From: Apoderus coryli
Taxonomy: Eukaryota > Arthropoda > Insecta > Coleoptera > Attelabidae
Reading direction: 5' to 3'
DNA length: 64,000 nt
Assembly (NCBI GenBank): GCA_911728435.2
Contig: OU452204.1
Location: 20,496,430-20,560,429, forward strand
A program made the position numbers and the translations under genes. Under the pieces are notes generated by a model. The model had not been told where the DNA came from, made no database searches, and saw only the letters and a list, made by a program, of their open reading frames with translations. Position 1 is the stretch's first letter. Each line of letters begins with the position of its first letter. Positions 49,901 through 54,270 of the stretch are shown here, in pieces.

Positions 49901-50189
49901 TGAAAACGATACAACTTAGCTTATAAAGTTGGACGGTCTTAATCAATTTTCCTGACAGAGGGAAGCCCTATAGCTGAAAACGCTTCACTGTGAAGTCGCT
50001 CAAGACAAATTGGAAACTCCCAAGGTCACTCGTTTCCATGACTTTACACTAGTAGGGTTAGAGTTAGAGGTGGCTGCTTACTCATAATTATAGAAAAAAA
50101 AATGACTTACCATCCTCGAGTAGTGTGCTTGTAGTTTCAGGAGCATTTGTTGTACTGACGTTTCTATGATGCCTTTGAATCCGGAAATC
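16851..50189 (-). CDS. FSTL5: Follistatin-related protein 5 (FSTL5-like), 19 exons in the window
   Basis: Secreted multidomain glycoprotein of the follistatin-like/SPARC-related family; FSTL5 in vertebrates is mainly neural, and its precise function is poorly defined. Joining 19 exons gives 2694 nt without a frame break. Approximate residues from the first visible codon: 28-97 follistatin/Kazal module with 10 Cys; 99-174 Thr/Gln-rich linker; 175-209 CSMQEYE helix; 230-300 two EF-hands; 301-396 Ig1; 397-476 Ig2; 477-897 C-terminal propeller-like region ending ..TTIKLH-stop (stop 16853-16851). Every junction has GT/AG, and the phases 1,1,0,0,0,1,2,1,0,1,1,0,0,0,1,1,1,1 all agree. Human FSTL5 is 847 residues, so little is missing: a 5' exon with start and signal peptide is not seen. 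Introns are full of repeats, the largest (29907-40663) holding a nested insertion. Confidence 0.95.
17040..18550. other. FSTL5 last intron, nothing further seen
   Basis: Intron between exons r and s. AT-rich, without a recognisable transposon or conserved frame. The frames at 17262-17549 and 17499-17702 overlap antisense to each other and have no domain-like composition. Confidence 0.5.
18602..18691 (-). CDS. FSTL5: FSTL5 exon r
   Basis: 90 nt, phase 1 to 1, acceptor CTTTTTAG, donor GTTTGT (a slightly weak donor). Encodes KVEIITGVGKATSPQLIKW and NKPNRPISSSG. The reading frame extends on both sides into intron, but only this part shows family similarity (W-x-x-x-N-R-x-I-x-x-S-G). Confidence 0.92.
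18968..19114 (-). CDS. FSTL5: FSTL5 exon q
   Basis: 147 nt, phase 1 to 1, acceptor TTGTTGTAG, donor GTAAGA. Encodes GLEFLFDVKTTLNISDLTFY, SQSTHSYDLYASGESKED, ILYVNLST, matching the I-S-D-L-x-F-x-P-S block of FSTL5. Confidence 0.96.
19430..19890 (-). other. Unexplained coding-like stretch in an FSTL5 intron
   Basis: On the minus strand a 91-codon frame (19705-19430) contains LLRYVCRFTKDDFGIEF, LTLRFQDLVVDGVYESAESF and GGFFCQRCYRGLIPGKDV. The amino-acid composition looks like a real protein, not intron. Just upstream, in another frame, MYLFYYGPVVLAVFIILK (near 19885-19830) resembles a membrane segment. It does not fit FSTL5, whose exons p and q join in phase without it. It may be a fragment of another gene or transposon. 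I do not recognise it. Confidence 0.3.
20067..20267 (-). CDS. FSTL5: FSTL5 exon p
   Basis: 201 nt, phase 1 to 1, acceptor CTTTCCAG, donor GTGAGT. Encodes MVFMQCIEPVTNRPTGQLIL, LTDTVIGTSPLLSGIPYVSP, DSRKLVTFDKTHTGATLIV. The T-D-x-V-I-G and G-(I/T)-P-Y-V-S-P-D motifs are conserved in the family. Confidence 0.97.
20389..20542 (-). CDS. FSTL5: FSTL5 exon o
   Basis: 154 nt, phase 0 to 1, acceptor TATTTCTAG, donor GTAAGT. Encodes FKYGYVTHTNQRGLYKLDL, NLRYTRSVDLTPYNCVPIQ and ends ..FSAL. The Y-N-C-V-P motif is shared with vertebrate FSTL5. Confidence 0.96.
20700..21165 (+). pseudogene. RNase H and 3' region of an I/R1-type non-LTR element, decayed
   Basis: The plus-strand sequence aligns base for base over long stretches with 58850-59110: both have ACAATAACCTGACTCTGGTC, and GCATAGCGTTTAGCACT recurs at similar spacing. 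It therefore derives from the same RNase H-bearing element. The copy has frame changes and stops. Its last part reads SLKESSPSKIIDFIRKTDLL, like the C-terminal tail of R1/I-type ORF2. An antisense open frame (21179-20727) is a shadow. Confidence 0.75.
21346..21420. repeat. Near-perfect 36-bp-arm hairpin
   Basis: The left arm AAATAACTAAAGAGAATCCC... (about 21347-21382) is followed by a loop of about 4 nt and its exact complement ending ..TTTAGTTATTT. The arms include CAGTCGCAACCTCAACAA. No mismatch is visible. It lies in the FSTL5 intron between exons n and o. Such perfection implies recent origin or an active constraint. Confidence 0.85.
21836..21902. repeat. 67-nt hairpin with 16-bp perfect stem
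   Basis: TCATCAGTGGTGATCG (21836-21851) is the exact complement of CGATCACCACTGATGA (21887-21902). Inside, CAGG and CCTG add further pairing around a loop of about 25 nt. The size is that of a microRNA precursor or a very small fold-back element. It lies about 90 bp downstream of FSTL5 exon n. Confidence 0.75.
21993..22100 (-). CDS. FSTL5: FSTL5 exon n
   Basis: 108 nt, phase 0 to 0, acceptor TTTCCACAG, donor GTAAGG. Encodes GQKRKHHTVHPEPIDGQFDL and VTGLFIPSSVQ, the H-H-T-(I/V)-H-x-x-P-(I/V) and F-F-I-P blocks of the family. Confidence 0.95.
22340..22860 (+). pseudogene. mariner transposase relic in an FSTL5 intron
   Basis: Frames on the plus strand give TWKHHHNSKPIHHTRL, TINSEWYCVV, ENAPAHRC, SPYSLDLAPSDDYLFSNL and then KKNWRNSLRET. 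NAPAH and SPYSLDLAPSD correspond to the second and third catalytic blocks of DD34D mariner transposases; the first Asp of the pair reads Glu. Several frame changes and stops show decay. No TIRs were found. Confidence 0.7.
23017..23265 (-). CDS. FSTL5: FSTL5 exon m: propeller-like repeats
   Basis: 249 nt, phase 0 to 0, acceptor GATTTTAG, donor GTAGAT. Encodes FVCGERGVKCEWGRAINVAN, RYVYASQPKRDRVLIISKV, VSTDKYPVELTYVPHLDQVW and ends ..GIKTIQ. It matches the conserved C-W-x-x-A-x-N-V and Q-P-x-x-D-R-V-L-I blocks of FSTL5, thought to form blades of a beta-propeller. Confidence 0.96.
23355..23476 (-). CDS. FSTL5: FSTL5 exon l: start of C-terminal region
   Basis: 122 nt, phase 1 to 0, acceptor GTTTTTAG, donor GTACGT. 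Encodes RRFFALHDWGISIYEPTTC, then LYHKIQSTDVIPGTQ. This corresponds to the F-Y-x-F-x-E-D-G-I-x-V-x-x-P-x-x-C block that opens the FSTL4/5 C-terminal region. Confidence 0.95.
24028..24120. repeat. 17-bp tandem duplication followed by a 16-bp hairpin
   Basis: GATTTTTCATGCCCGAC is duplicated exactly (24028-24044, 24045-24061). A perfect hairpin follows: ATTTACCCGTGCACAA (24085-24100), loop TTTA, complement to 24120. Both lie in the intron between FSTL5 exons k and l. Confidence 0.8.
24363..25082. mobile_element. 720-bp non-autonomous TIR element
   Basis: The left end reads CAGGGTTGCTTGGAGACTGC and the complement of the right end reads CAGGGTTCCTTGGGGACTGC. The match continues through CTCCTGAG(C/T)ATAAAAC, for about 38 bp. 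The CAGGG start is typical of hAT ends, but I see no convincing 8-bp duplication. The interior holds no transposase. An acidic-looking fragment DDIDSYDVEDDIHLPGHF near 24610 could be coding residue. Confidence 0.65.
25543..25596 (-). CDS. FSTL5: FSTL5 exon k: short inter-domain exon
   Basis: 54 nt, phase 1 to 1, acceptor TTTTTTGCAG, donor GTAAGT. Encodes GLTRDISSLVVQEQPTP, the last strand after Ig2 (D-I-S-S-L is conserved in the family) plus the start of the linker to the C-terminal region. Confidence 0.93.
26302..27000 (+). pseudogene. mariner-type (DD41D-like) transposase relic beside an Ig exon
   Basis: The left end CAGTGAGAACTAAAAGTCAC is preceded by TA and matches the TIRs at 14816 and 16367. 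Coding remnants run RRSQQLGVTRGTLSNILHKD, LIQELKPADNFRVERF, RKQNCRIW-like CKQTKLSHMG and LGGIIGSYF in shifting frames, parallel to the transposase at 57517-56438. The second and third catalytic regions are missing. The right end is undefined and stops within about 100 bp of FSTL5 exon j. Confidence 0.7.
27108..27249 (-). CDS. FSTL5: FSTL5 exon j: Ig domain 2, C-terminal half
   Basis: 142 nt, phase 0 to 1, acceptor CTTTCAG, donor GTATGT. Encodes VEWLKNDEPLKM, SLKVKDIDFADTGAYMCQAT and ends SIG. Trp and the D-x-G-x-Y-x-C motif are intact. The frame runs on past the donor for a few codons, but homology stops at the splice site. A mariner relic ends only about 100 bp beyond the donor. Confidence 0.96.
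27522..27619 (-). CDS. FSTL5: FSTL5 exon i: Ig domain 2, N-terminal half
   Basis: 98 nt, phase 1 to 0, acceptor TATTTTAAG, donor GTGAGT. Encodes VPEVHVTPRIQSKRPGEDAT then MYCHVAGEPFPK, with the first core Cys of the second Ig domain. Confidence 0.95.
27940..28700 (+). pseudogene. jockey-like RT C-terminal relic(s)
   Basis: Plus-strand frames give SVKDLGVYLD-like sequence, SKSLTMLRLIKRCSTDF, VRPHLEYASTVWAPSYD and a FLKYV-like block, then IDFVIDYGALMDQLGLTTL. A further piece (IPRANRLANSHSPLDIDFY near 28590) resembles the extreme C-terminus of the same kind of ORF. Frames shift several times. It lies in the intron between FSTL5 exons h and i, antisense to the gene. Confidence 0.65.
29355..29473 (-). 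CDS. FSTL5: FSTL5 exon h: Ig domain 1, C-terminal half
   Basis: 119 nt, phase 2 to 1, acceptor CGCCACAG, donor GTAAGT. Encodes VFSDGSLYLTRIQLQHAGNY and TCHAQRNKD. The (A/D)-G-x-Y-x-C motif supplies the second core Cys of the Ig fold. Confidence 0.96.
29741..29906 (-). CDS. FSTL5: FSTL5 exon g: Ig domain 1, N-terminal half
   Basis: 166 nt, phase 1 to 2, acceptor TTTTATAG, donor GTATGT. Encodes VSLDKALEINHLTARVGDNV, then EIKCDVTGSPVPPIVWSRN. It carries the first core Cys and the invariant Trp of an I-type Ig fold. A 10.8-kb intron loaded with nested transposons separates it from the EF-hand exons. Confidence 0.96.
30424..30860 (-). pseudogene. Old non-LTR element, downstream half, split by the RTE-like insertion
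   Basis: The minus strand encodes LLWVFVDSELNWLTHVDDRV then GAIRWIFNIPYRASC, the thumb region of a jockey/CR1-type RT. It continues the RT that breaks off at 34998: the last residues there (KWCQKNRMII) run on here (NYNKTL...), and ATAATCATCCT is present at both edges of the inserted element. Confidence 0.75.
31229..33258 (+). mobile_element. DD41D Tc1/mariner transposon with 340-bp identical TIRs
   Basis: TA duplications (31227-31228, 33259-33260) flank a 2030-bp element. Its ends, starting CAGGGTGGTCCAACG, are identical inverted repeats over 340 bp (31229-31568 and 32919-33258) by eye, with weaker pairing for about 20 bp more. Typical Tc1/mariner TIRs are tens of bp. The single long frame between them encodes transposase. 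It sits inside an RTE-like element whose frame it interrupts precisely. Confidence 0.92.
31759..32814 (+). CDS. DD41D transposase, uninterrupted 351-codon frame
   Basis: Cut-and-paste transposase of the Tc1/mariner superfamily. The likelier start is Met at 31798 (MIYSILERVEIVKLYF). An N-terminal helix-turn-helix spans roughly residues 1-100 (LTARLFNERHP; STRQLAEASGVSRSS). Catalytic residues: Asp in CFSDECTFYLNG, Asp in QQDGAPPHY, Asp in SPDLSPLDFF, with 41 residues between the last two, hence DD41D. Compared with the relative at 57517-56438, about 21 residues are missing right after GVSRSS (the R-I-L-H-K...Q-E-L linker) without a frame break, so DNA binding may be impaired. It is otherwise open and could be expressed. 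Confidence 0.9.
   Translation: MVASQVILLLPYKMIYSILERVEIVKLYFQNNSSARLTARLFNERHPDKNVNDVYVGKLVKKFVDTGSVCNVKHQPQKPIRNEAVEVAVLGHVEMDHSQSTRQLAEASGVSRSSIINEDDPDRRLQFCEAMSQRLIEDPQLLFNICFSDECTFYLNGAVNRHNCRYWDDSNPHLFREVHTQYPQKINVWCGILGNHIIGPLFIPGNLTGEVYLNMLEDTIDPLITQIIEDDQNHTADRLYFQQDGAPPHYVAPVRQFLDDRFPGRWIGRRGPIEWPARSPDLSPLDFFLWGHLKNKCFATKPESIEDLRQRITEECRNITPDMLQNVRNRFEQNLYYCMESNGSHFQHLLM
33259..34937 (+). pseudogene. RT domain of the RTE-like element, several frame breaks
   Basis: Blocks in order: DKLKRWQEYIKDLFDD; GKSPGSDG (stop at 33532); YESRNLPKEWLSSVFICLPK; SQFGFRKGLGTREALYA; ACFIDYNKAFDRVRHDQL; a frame change near 34050; RGVRQGCVLSSILFNAYSEE; LRYADDTVILTEN (YADD catalytic box); a break near 34270; LTLNVNKTKFM; VEKYTYLGTTV; a break near 34600; LEAFEMWVYRRVLKVSW; GRRKISWLRNLREWFG. 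Four breaks make this copy non-functional, though the motifs are well kept. Confidence 0.85.
34998..35280 (-). pseudogene. Old non-LTR element, upstream half
   Basis: The minus strand reads YYLSHRNIAVKIEF, FGTPQWSILGPLLFLLFVND, LYMSADDTTILL (degenerate YADD) and FEKWCQKNRMII, RT palm motifs of a jockey/CR1-type element. It continues at 30860 downwards. The G-V-P-Q-G box reads G-T-P-Q-W, consistent with age. Confidence 0.8.
35345..35448. mobile_element. Solitary end of the CAGTGAGGAC-TIR DNA element family
   Basis: CTACACGATC and the stretch AAAAATTTCCTCCAAATTTTAT match the right end of the element at 16250-16367 (CTACACGATC, AAAAATTTCCTTAAAATTTTAT). The end reads CACTG followed by TA. No opposite end is visible. 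Confidence 0.5.
35893..35919 (-). ncRNA. Hammerhead-ribozyme-like core motif, degenerate
   Basis: On the minus strand CTGATGA and GAAAC enclose TGTGATGTGCATGTC, which can form only a wobble-rich stem II. Flanks are ATGTTA before and ATGTTTAAC after, as in the motif at 6879-6909 (ATGTACCA / ATGTTTGG). The shared flanks indicate one repeat family. Confidence 0.3.
35995..36806 (-). pseudogene. BEL/Pao LTR retrotransposon relic (integrase and leader)
   Basis: On the minus strand, STECFLNALRRFIARRGRPS, IIYSDNGTNFVGTANLL, then, after a stop, FNPPTAAWWERLIRVVKDLL and NYDELLTLVCDCEAI match the integrase core of BEL/Pao Pol (SDNGTNF, PP.A.WWGG.WERLI, L.CE.EAIINSRP). Upstream in the same frame is a segment from a different part of the element (LDDDTYAKLDI), so a large internal deletion joined gag-region to integrase. 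A primer-binding-like TGGTAACCCCGACGTGAT lies at about 36786-36803. Confidence 0.8.
36806..37087 (-). mobile_element. Probable 5' LTR of the BEL/Pao relic
   Basis: Immediately upstream of the primer-binding-like site on the minus strand, this stretch has TATTTATATATAA and ends ..TATAACA before TTTGGTAACCCC. The far end is obscured by a jockey insertion whose TAA-tail begins at 37088. The second LTR was not found, so the limits are inferred. Confidence 0.4.
37088..39165 (-). mobile_element. jockey-like retrotransposon copy A, 5'-truncated
   Basis: RT motifs on the minus strand: FRLATVLEIEKALREIKSL, LRPISILPVLSKLIEKIL, PTVQSGFRA (stop at 38514), LDYSKAFDRLNH, a frame change near 38395, GGVPQGSILGPIFFTLYTSQ, PHYYADDTQLYMTF (YADD), LTINPEKSKAMLF, AKSLGLVLDTELRFTRHV, NYCSAVYTPCL, IQNCCVRLISGIRK (stop at 37652), and the C-terminus to 37433. 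The 3' end is AATAAAGCCCAATTATTATT. The endonuclease is missing. It is sense with FSTL5, in the 10.8-kb intron. Confidence 0.9.
40261..40549. mobile_element. Short mariner-type MITE candidate
   Basis: ATACAGGGCGTTCCATTTAA (40260) and, inverted, TTGAATGAATACCCTGTAT (to about 40549) resemble the ACAGGGTGTTCC ends common in insect mariner derivatives. There is no coding capacity. It lies just beyond the 3' edge of FSTL5 exon f, in the intron. Confidence 0.4.
40664..40805 (-). CDS. FSTL5: FSTL5 exon f: second EF-hand
   Basis: 142 nt, phase 0 to 1, acceptor GTTACAG, donor GTAAGT. Encodes VSLEEHMDSITSL..CSLSTMVKYDD and the loop DSDHDAKLSINE. It keeps the three Asp ligands and the final Glu, but the loop Gly is replaced by Ala, so affinity may be altered. 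The exon ends ..FSKLYS at the border with Ig1. Confidence 0.96.
40868..41002 (-). CDS. FSTL5: FSTL5 exon e: first EF-hand
   Basis: 135 nt, phase 0 to 0, acceptor TTATTCCAG, donor GTACAG. Contains the canonical calcium loop DRNNDGQLEAPE (D-x-N-x-D-G-x-L-x-x-x-E) preceded by the helix DYLLSIMFSHY, so calcium binding is expected at this hand. Confidence 0.96.
41085..41189 (-). CDS. FSTL5: FSTL5 exon d: start of EF-hand unit
   Basis: 105 nt, phase 0 to 0, acceptor TTTTCCAG, donor GTAAAA. Encodes SVLDTSPPDIDENE and GKESCSMQEYEVMK. The C-S-M-x-E-Y-x-x-M-K block is the conserved helix that precedes the EF-hands in follistatin-like proteins. Confidence 0.93.
41375..41601 (-). CDS. FSTL5: FSTL5 exon c: low-complexity linker
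   Basis: 227 nt, phase 1 to 0, acceptor TTTGTGTGTAG, donor GTAGGT. Encodes STVVDKPLARPNPH, then a Thr-rich TTTTIAAATV, QQQQSS and LLLEEDGGTTVE. The segment has no counterpart of this size in the vertebrate protein and looks disordered, probably an arthropod-specific spacer between the Kazal module and the EF-hand unit. The phase agreement with both neighbours is the main support. Confidence 0.85.
42229..44480 (-). mobile_element. jockey-like retrotransposon copy B, nearly complete RT
   Basis: The minus-strand frame 44303-43020 is open for 427 codons: KCSDFLVTNSGVPQGSILGP, LYADDIQVYLSF (YADD), LRPISILPAMSKIFERIIGG, PSIQSGFREKHSTTTALL, LVLLDQSKAFDRVNFELLLA and ..LLLNSRKTVAMCIGNE. A frameshift near 43017 leads to VDSELNFNEHFGNV..PHLDYCFPVY..KLQRVQNSCIRFV, open to 42439. 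Upstream of 44303 a further break precedes ALALFDAHAPLRVFKTK, so it is 5'-truncated after the endonuclease. The tail (TTA)n is at 42229-42254. Sense with FSTL5. Confidence 0.92.
44988..46620 (-). mobile_element. jockey-like retrotransposon copy C, 5'-truncated
   Basis: The minus strand reads IVRPIPKCTTPECLKDLRPI, TVLPALSKVLERTMETQMKA, FFQSGFRSGYSCGTALLDIT, VLVLLDYSKAFDMVNHDILL, TRGVAQVSILSPILYTIYTS (GVPQG degraded to GVAQV), MKMYADDSQIVHV (YADD) and HAKSLGLIIDNGLRF. A stop and frame change lie near 45800-45740. The C-terminus, ..LVLSHMNFCDYVYGPCLL..., stays open to 45242. The tail (TTA)n is at 44988-45008. Its 3' UTR begins like copies A and B (AATAAAGCCAT). Sense with FSTL5. Confidence 0.9.
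46932..47160 (+). mobile_element. Possible mariner left end
   Basis: TTAGGTCATTCAATAAGTCC at 46929 resembles the terminal repeat of irritans/mellifera mariners. The following 200 bp has the layout of a 5' UTR, but no transposase frame or opposite end is seen. Confidence 0.3.
47539..47754 (-). CDS. FSTL5: FSTL5 exon b: follistatin/Kazal module
   Basis: 216 nt, phase 1 to 1, acceptor TTTGCAG, donor GTAAGT. Encodes the whole follistatin-type module: an EGF-like hairpin (CLVQYCMKGREC..GLPQCIC) followed by a Kazal core (CP..NRPICASDGVVYTNHC and AACRK..YC). All ten cysteines are present. In this family the module mediates protein-protein contacts outside the cell. Confidence 0.97.
47870..49430. 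repeat. Nested satellite, about 430-460-bp unit with internal 110-130-bp repeats
   Basis: TCAAATGTCTGAC recurs near 47970, 48261, 48721 and 49150. Within each unit the block AGATCAGCGA..TTTGTCGCAGCGAC, then TTCTGGCTAAATAAAACGAC and AAAAAATGGTTATTTTGTA appears once or twice (copies near 48296, 48420, 48757, 48867, 49186, 49309). Each short block contains a palindrome-like TTGTCGCAGCGACAA core. It lies in the intron between FSTL5 exons a and b. It is a higher-order tandem array. Confidence 0.85.
50111..50189 (-). CDS. FSTL5: FSTL5 exon a (first visible)
   Basis: 79 nt, phase 0 to 1. Acceptor TTATAG before it, donor GTAAGT after it. Encodes DFRIQRHHRNVSTTNAPETT and ends LLED, a short basic then Ser/Thr-rich segment just N-terminal to the Kazal module. 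No Met is present, so translation starts in an upstream exon that I could not find between here and 64000. Confidence 0.85.
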
Positions 50190-50904
50190 CTATAACAAAA
50201 GAATCAAACTATTAGTAGATATAATTATCTACACAGAAAAAAATGTACTTTAAATTTCTATACCCAATTAGATAAAAGTGAATATAAAGTTACAACACAC
50301 ATTTGAATAATAGAACGTAAACTCTCAACCCCAATCCTCATTATTACTTATTTAAACCCCAATAATATTCGCCCTGGAAATCAGGACATCATCACATCAC
50401 GCCACAAAAGCAAAACTTAATTATTTAAAGTTCGTTATTCTCCACCTTATGGTAGACCTCTATATACACCGAACTTCTTTAAACAAAACTTCACCAAACA
50501 ATTTCAATTAGTACTCTCACTCCTTTTGTGAGTATAATCAAAAGAAAAGGAAAGCGTACATTAATTAATTGTTAACCTATAGGTACAACAGTTTAAATAT
50601 TGTCGTTCGGTGTTTCTCCTTCCGCTATGAAAAACTGATGTTACCGAGGCTAGTAAAAAATTCTATGATTGCGGATCTTGACGCCAAGAACTTATTGTTT
50701 TAACTTGCAAATTACAATTGTAACCTAATCTAAACTTAAGTCTCTTTTGTTTATTTCTTTGTTTTCTTGTAATGTAATAATTATGTAACTTCTTCTTCAT
50801 TGAATTTAATGTTTTTGTTTTTAATTTATAATTAGTTAAATCAACTCAATTGTGCATTTGTTTATTGATTTTTTTGTTTCGGGATAAATAAATAAGAGCT
50901 ATAA

Positions 50905-52038
50905 CCCCGTAAACACATATACGTAAATTAAACGTTGATTCAACGTGGCAGTCGTTGATAATTGGTCTTACTTTAGAAAAGTGACGGTTTATTTTAAGTT
51001 TAATTTTACACCGTTCAGTTTAAACGTTATAGACATGTGTTTTTATTATCTAAATACAACTACGTTTATTAATTATGTTTAATTAACGTTGTATATGTAT
51101 TATAAATAACCCATAAAATAAAAACGTTTGTTTTAAGTGTTTTTTAAACGCGTTTCAAACATTGTCAAAATTAAAAACGTTTATAAAACGTTCTTTATGT
51201 AATTTATAATAAACCGGTATTTATAGCTAAGATAACGTTAGAAAATGACAATAAAAACGTTAAAATGACGTTTTTTAAATATTTTATAATAATCCGAAAA
51301 TTACAGTTAAGGTAACGTGTAAAGTAAACCAAAAAGTTGGATTGTTGGGTGTAAATATGCAAAAATCCGTTTGTTTTTTGTTTGTGTTATTCAATATTTT
51401 TATATAAAATATTGTCAAAAACAAATTACAAAAATTATTCGATACAACGTAAGTTTCGGCGACAGTAAGCGGCATAGTTCGCCGAAACGTGCATTATTGT
51501 ATCGTATAATTTTGTAAGTTATATTTGACCACAATATTTAATATTAAAAAACACCCAAATGTTTATATTTTTTGGTTTAACTATATAACAAAAAGGGCAT
51601 TATTTTTCCATCAAACTTTTGTATCAACTCAACAATGGAAATCTGGTAGTTTTATTGATTTATTCCATACGTATATTTCACGTTACAAAAATATATAAAA
51701 GCAACTTTAAATAACGTGAAATCAAACGTTATTTAAATGCGTAATTAATACGATTACACAAACGTTTTTTTAAAGCTAATAATTAACGTTTGTGTAATCG
51801 TATTATTAACGTATTTTAGAATCGTATAAATAACGTTTGATTTCACAGTTGAATATATCTACATAAATACGTTCAATACATGTTTTTTTTAAGCATTTAA
51901 CTAACGTTTCGTTATTCGTGTTCTGTAACGTGAAAAAGTGCGACATATCAAAGTCAAATGTACGTATCGAACGTACCTTTTTCTGGAAAGGTGTTTTGTA
52001 ATGATGAACGTTAAATAAACGTATGTGTGTTTACTGGG
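50905..52038. mobile_element. 1.13-kb TIR element dense in ACGTT motifs and hairpins
   Basis: The left end reads CCCCGTAAACACATATACGT and the complement of the right end reads CCCAGTAAACACACATACGT. Close to thirty ACGT tetramers, mostly AACGTT or AACGTG, fill the interior, far above expectation for such AT-rich DNA. Long internal palindromes occur at 51425-51500 (GTTTCGGCGA..TCGCCGAAAC) and 51713-51846 (GTGAAATCAAACGTTATTTA inverted). No transposase is present. Superfamily unknown. Confidence 0.75.
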
Positions 52039-52679
52039 AACGTTTTATTATTGTTAACTGATCTAAAACGTAGTACAAGGTCGTAGAATGAATCATATGT
52101 ATTACACTGGAGCAAAGTGTCATTTCCTCCCTTGAGTTTTGATCAAATCCAACTATCCACAAAAGCAAACGATGCATTTTGGTCCGTTGTTATGCAAATA
52201 CCTATTCACCTTGAGTGTCCTGAATTTGTATAGCGAATGTGTGTGATGTATGTTAACTTATATTTTAAATTTGTTGATGAAGTAATGAATGAAATTTAAA
52301 AATCATTGAGATTTTGCCTGCCAGCAGTTCCATTCTCCCCTATCTCCCATTACCCCTATTCTATTTCTCAGACCAGCGCGTCTAATTATTAAAACGTCCC
52401 GAATGCTTTTGAGAACCACATTCACCAAATTCCATTTTCTCGAATTAATTCACTCCATAAATTCCAGTCCACTCTGGCATAAGTTAGCACGTAACGGCAT
52501 ATATATTATATTGGTTGAGGAATTTTTTTCCAGTTTGGAAAATAAAATACTTACCTACTTTAATAAAAAGTCGTCGGTATTTCGGTCAACTATTTGGTAC
52601 AGAATGTGTCGTCAAAAGCAAGGCTATTTAGTTTTAGGTTTTGATTGATTTTGTATCAAATGAAATATGGCATTAATTT

Positions 52680-53760
52680 GTAACATTATCTGATCTTTCA
52701 TGAGTAAAATTTACAATGTGTCCACAATGGGCGCCGGAAGTAATTAAATTAGGGAGGGCAAGGCAAAAAATACTAAACACGTCTTTGTTCTTATTTACAT
52801 GTTCTCTGTGTACACTGAGAAGACATAATCCAGATAGTCTTTCTTCACTCATGGTAGACCTTAACCAAGTATTCACCCGTCTTAAGGTACTAAACGATCT
52901 TTCAATAATTGTGGCCGTTGTTGGAGATAACGCCAAAAAAATAGCAATTGCTTTTTCTGTTACTAGGGAAAAACTCACAATGTTTTTCCAATAAATCGGC
53001 GAACTCTAACTGAATATTTTCATTTTTATTTTTCTTTATCCACATTTCAACCCATGTTTCACTCTCAGTCTCTAAATTTTCTAAATCGTATACTTTGGCT
53101 ATGTTAGGAATTTTTTCTATTAATTTCCTATACTGTTACAGATAACTCTGGATGAAACAGGCACAAAGAAAATGCAATTTCTGTTTCTTTTGAAAATCTC
53201 AATCTCAATCTCAATTGAGCGGATAATTGAATCTAGATATGTAATAAACAAAGAAACACGGTAATATTCCTCGCCAGACTTCGTTTCGTAATTAGCTCTA
53301 TAAATTTCATTTGATCCCAGTCTAGGAATTCTTAGTGGTATGTCAAATTTATCACCAACCAACAGATTTTTGGAAAATTTCCTTAAAATATTTTTCAGCG
53401 TCAGATCTGTGATTTTTTAGTGCAGACAAAAGTGTTTTAATATGGTTTTTTGCCGAAAGAAGATTTATTATTTTTCCTTGTAGTATGTTGGACACCGGTT
53501 CCAATTTAGCACTATAATGTGAAATGATGTGGAGACAGAGTATGAATTTACAAGTGGAAACTGCAGCTAATAATTGATTAGCTTTTGATCGTGTCTCTGT
53601 GCTGAATTCTATTGAATAAGCCAAATGTCCCAAAGCCCCTCTTATTTATGCGTAATTTTCGAAAAATATTCTGATGGATTTGTACTTTGAGGACCATCGT
53701 GTCACAAAATAATGGGATTTTAGGGACATATTTTGTTCTGAACTCTCGCGAAAAAATTTA
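52680..53760 (-). pseudogene. hAT-family transposase relic (C-terminal half)
   Basis: Minus-strand fragments in order: RSKANQLLAAVSTCKFILC; LEPVSNILQGKIINLLSA; FDIPLRIPRLGSNEIYRAN; EEYYRVSLFITYLDSII; then ALSPTTATIIERSFSTLRRV and NTWLRSTMSEERLSGLCLL. The last is the conserved hAT dimerisation region (S.T...ERSFS.L...K...R..M...RL..L). It resembles zinc-finger-MYM/DUF4371-type hAT proteins. Frame changes at about 53350, 53190 and 52980 break it. A GGCGCCGGAAG..GGAGGGCAAG string at 52725 recurs inverted near 53925 and may mark its ends. Confidence 0.75.
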
Positions 53761-53867
53761 ATAAGTTTCTTGATAGAATCTGCAGTATTTTGTATATCTT
53801 GGATACGGTTTAAATCATTTACCACTAAACTTATGTATGTGATATTTTCCTGTATTTACGTGTTCCA

Positions 53868-53883
53868 GGGGGGGGGGGGGGGG
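53868..53883. repeat. G16 homopolymer
   Basis: Sixteen consecutive G on the plus strand, followed by a GC-rich block (GCGCCCCGTCTTGCCC). Unusual in this AT-rich setting; probably part of the hAT element's terminal region. Confidence 0.9.
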
Positions 53884-53933
53884 AAGCGCCCCGTCTTGCC
53901 CTCCTCCTTCCGGCGGCCATGGTGTCCACGGAT

Positions 53934-54240
53934 AGAGTTTGGAAGAGGAAAAACTTTTTTATTTGTCGACGTAGAAGAAAAAGTAATTCTTGATAAAAAC
54001 GTCTGCTTGTGTCGAAACTACAATTTCAAATGCCAAATTTACGATTACTATACAGGGTATATCAAAAATAAAATTTTTAATGATTTTGATTTTTTTGTTT
54101 TTTTTAATTTTATGAAAATAATTTCAAAACCGTGATTCATTACACCAATTGGGCAAAAAATACTAATAAAATTTTTTTTCAAAATGGTTAATTTCATAGC
54201 TACTATTAAAATAATAAAATTAAAAAAAACAAGGAAATCA
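53934..54240. mobile_element. Half copy of the palindromic MITE
   Basis: Starts AGAGTTTGGAAGAGGAAAAA and matches the left arms at 12371 and 12825 through AAAACGTCTGCTTGTGTC, TACTATACAGGGTATATC and the AT-rich loop. The right arm is missing: the sequence switches at about 54240 to an unrelated palindrome. Confidence 0.8.
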
Positions 54241-54270
54241 ATAGTCCATATTGCTGTAGACGTCCAATAG

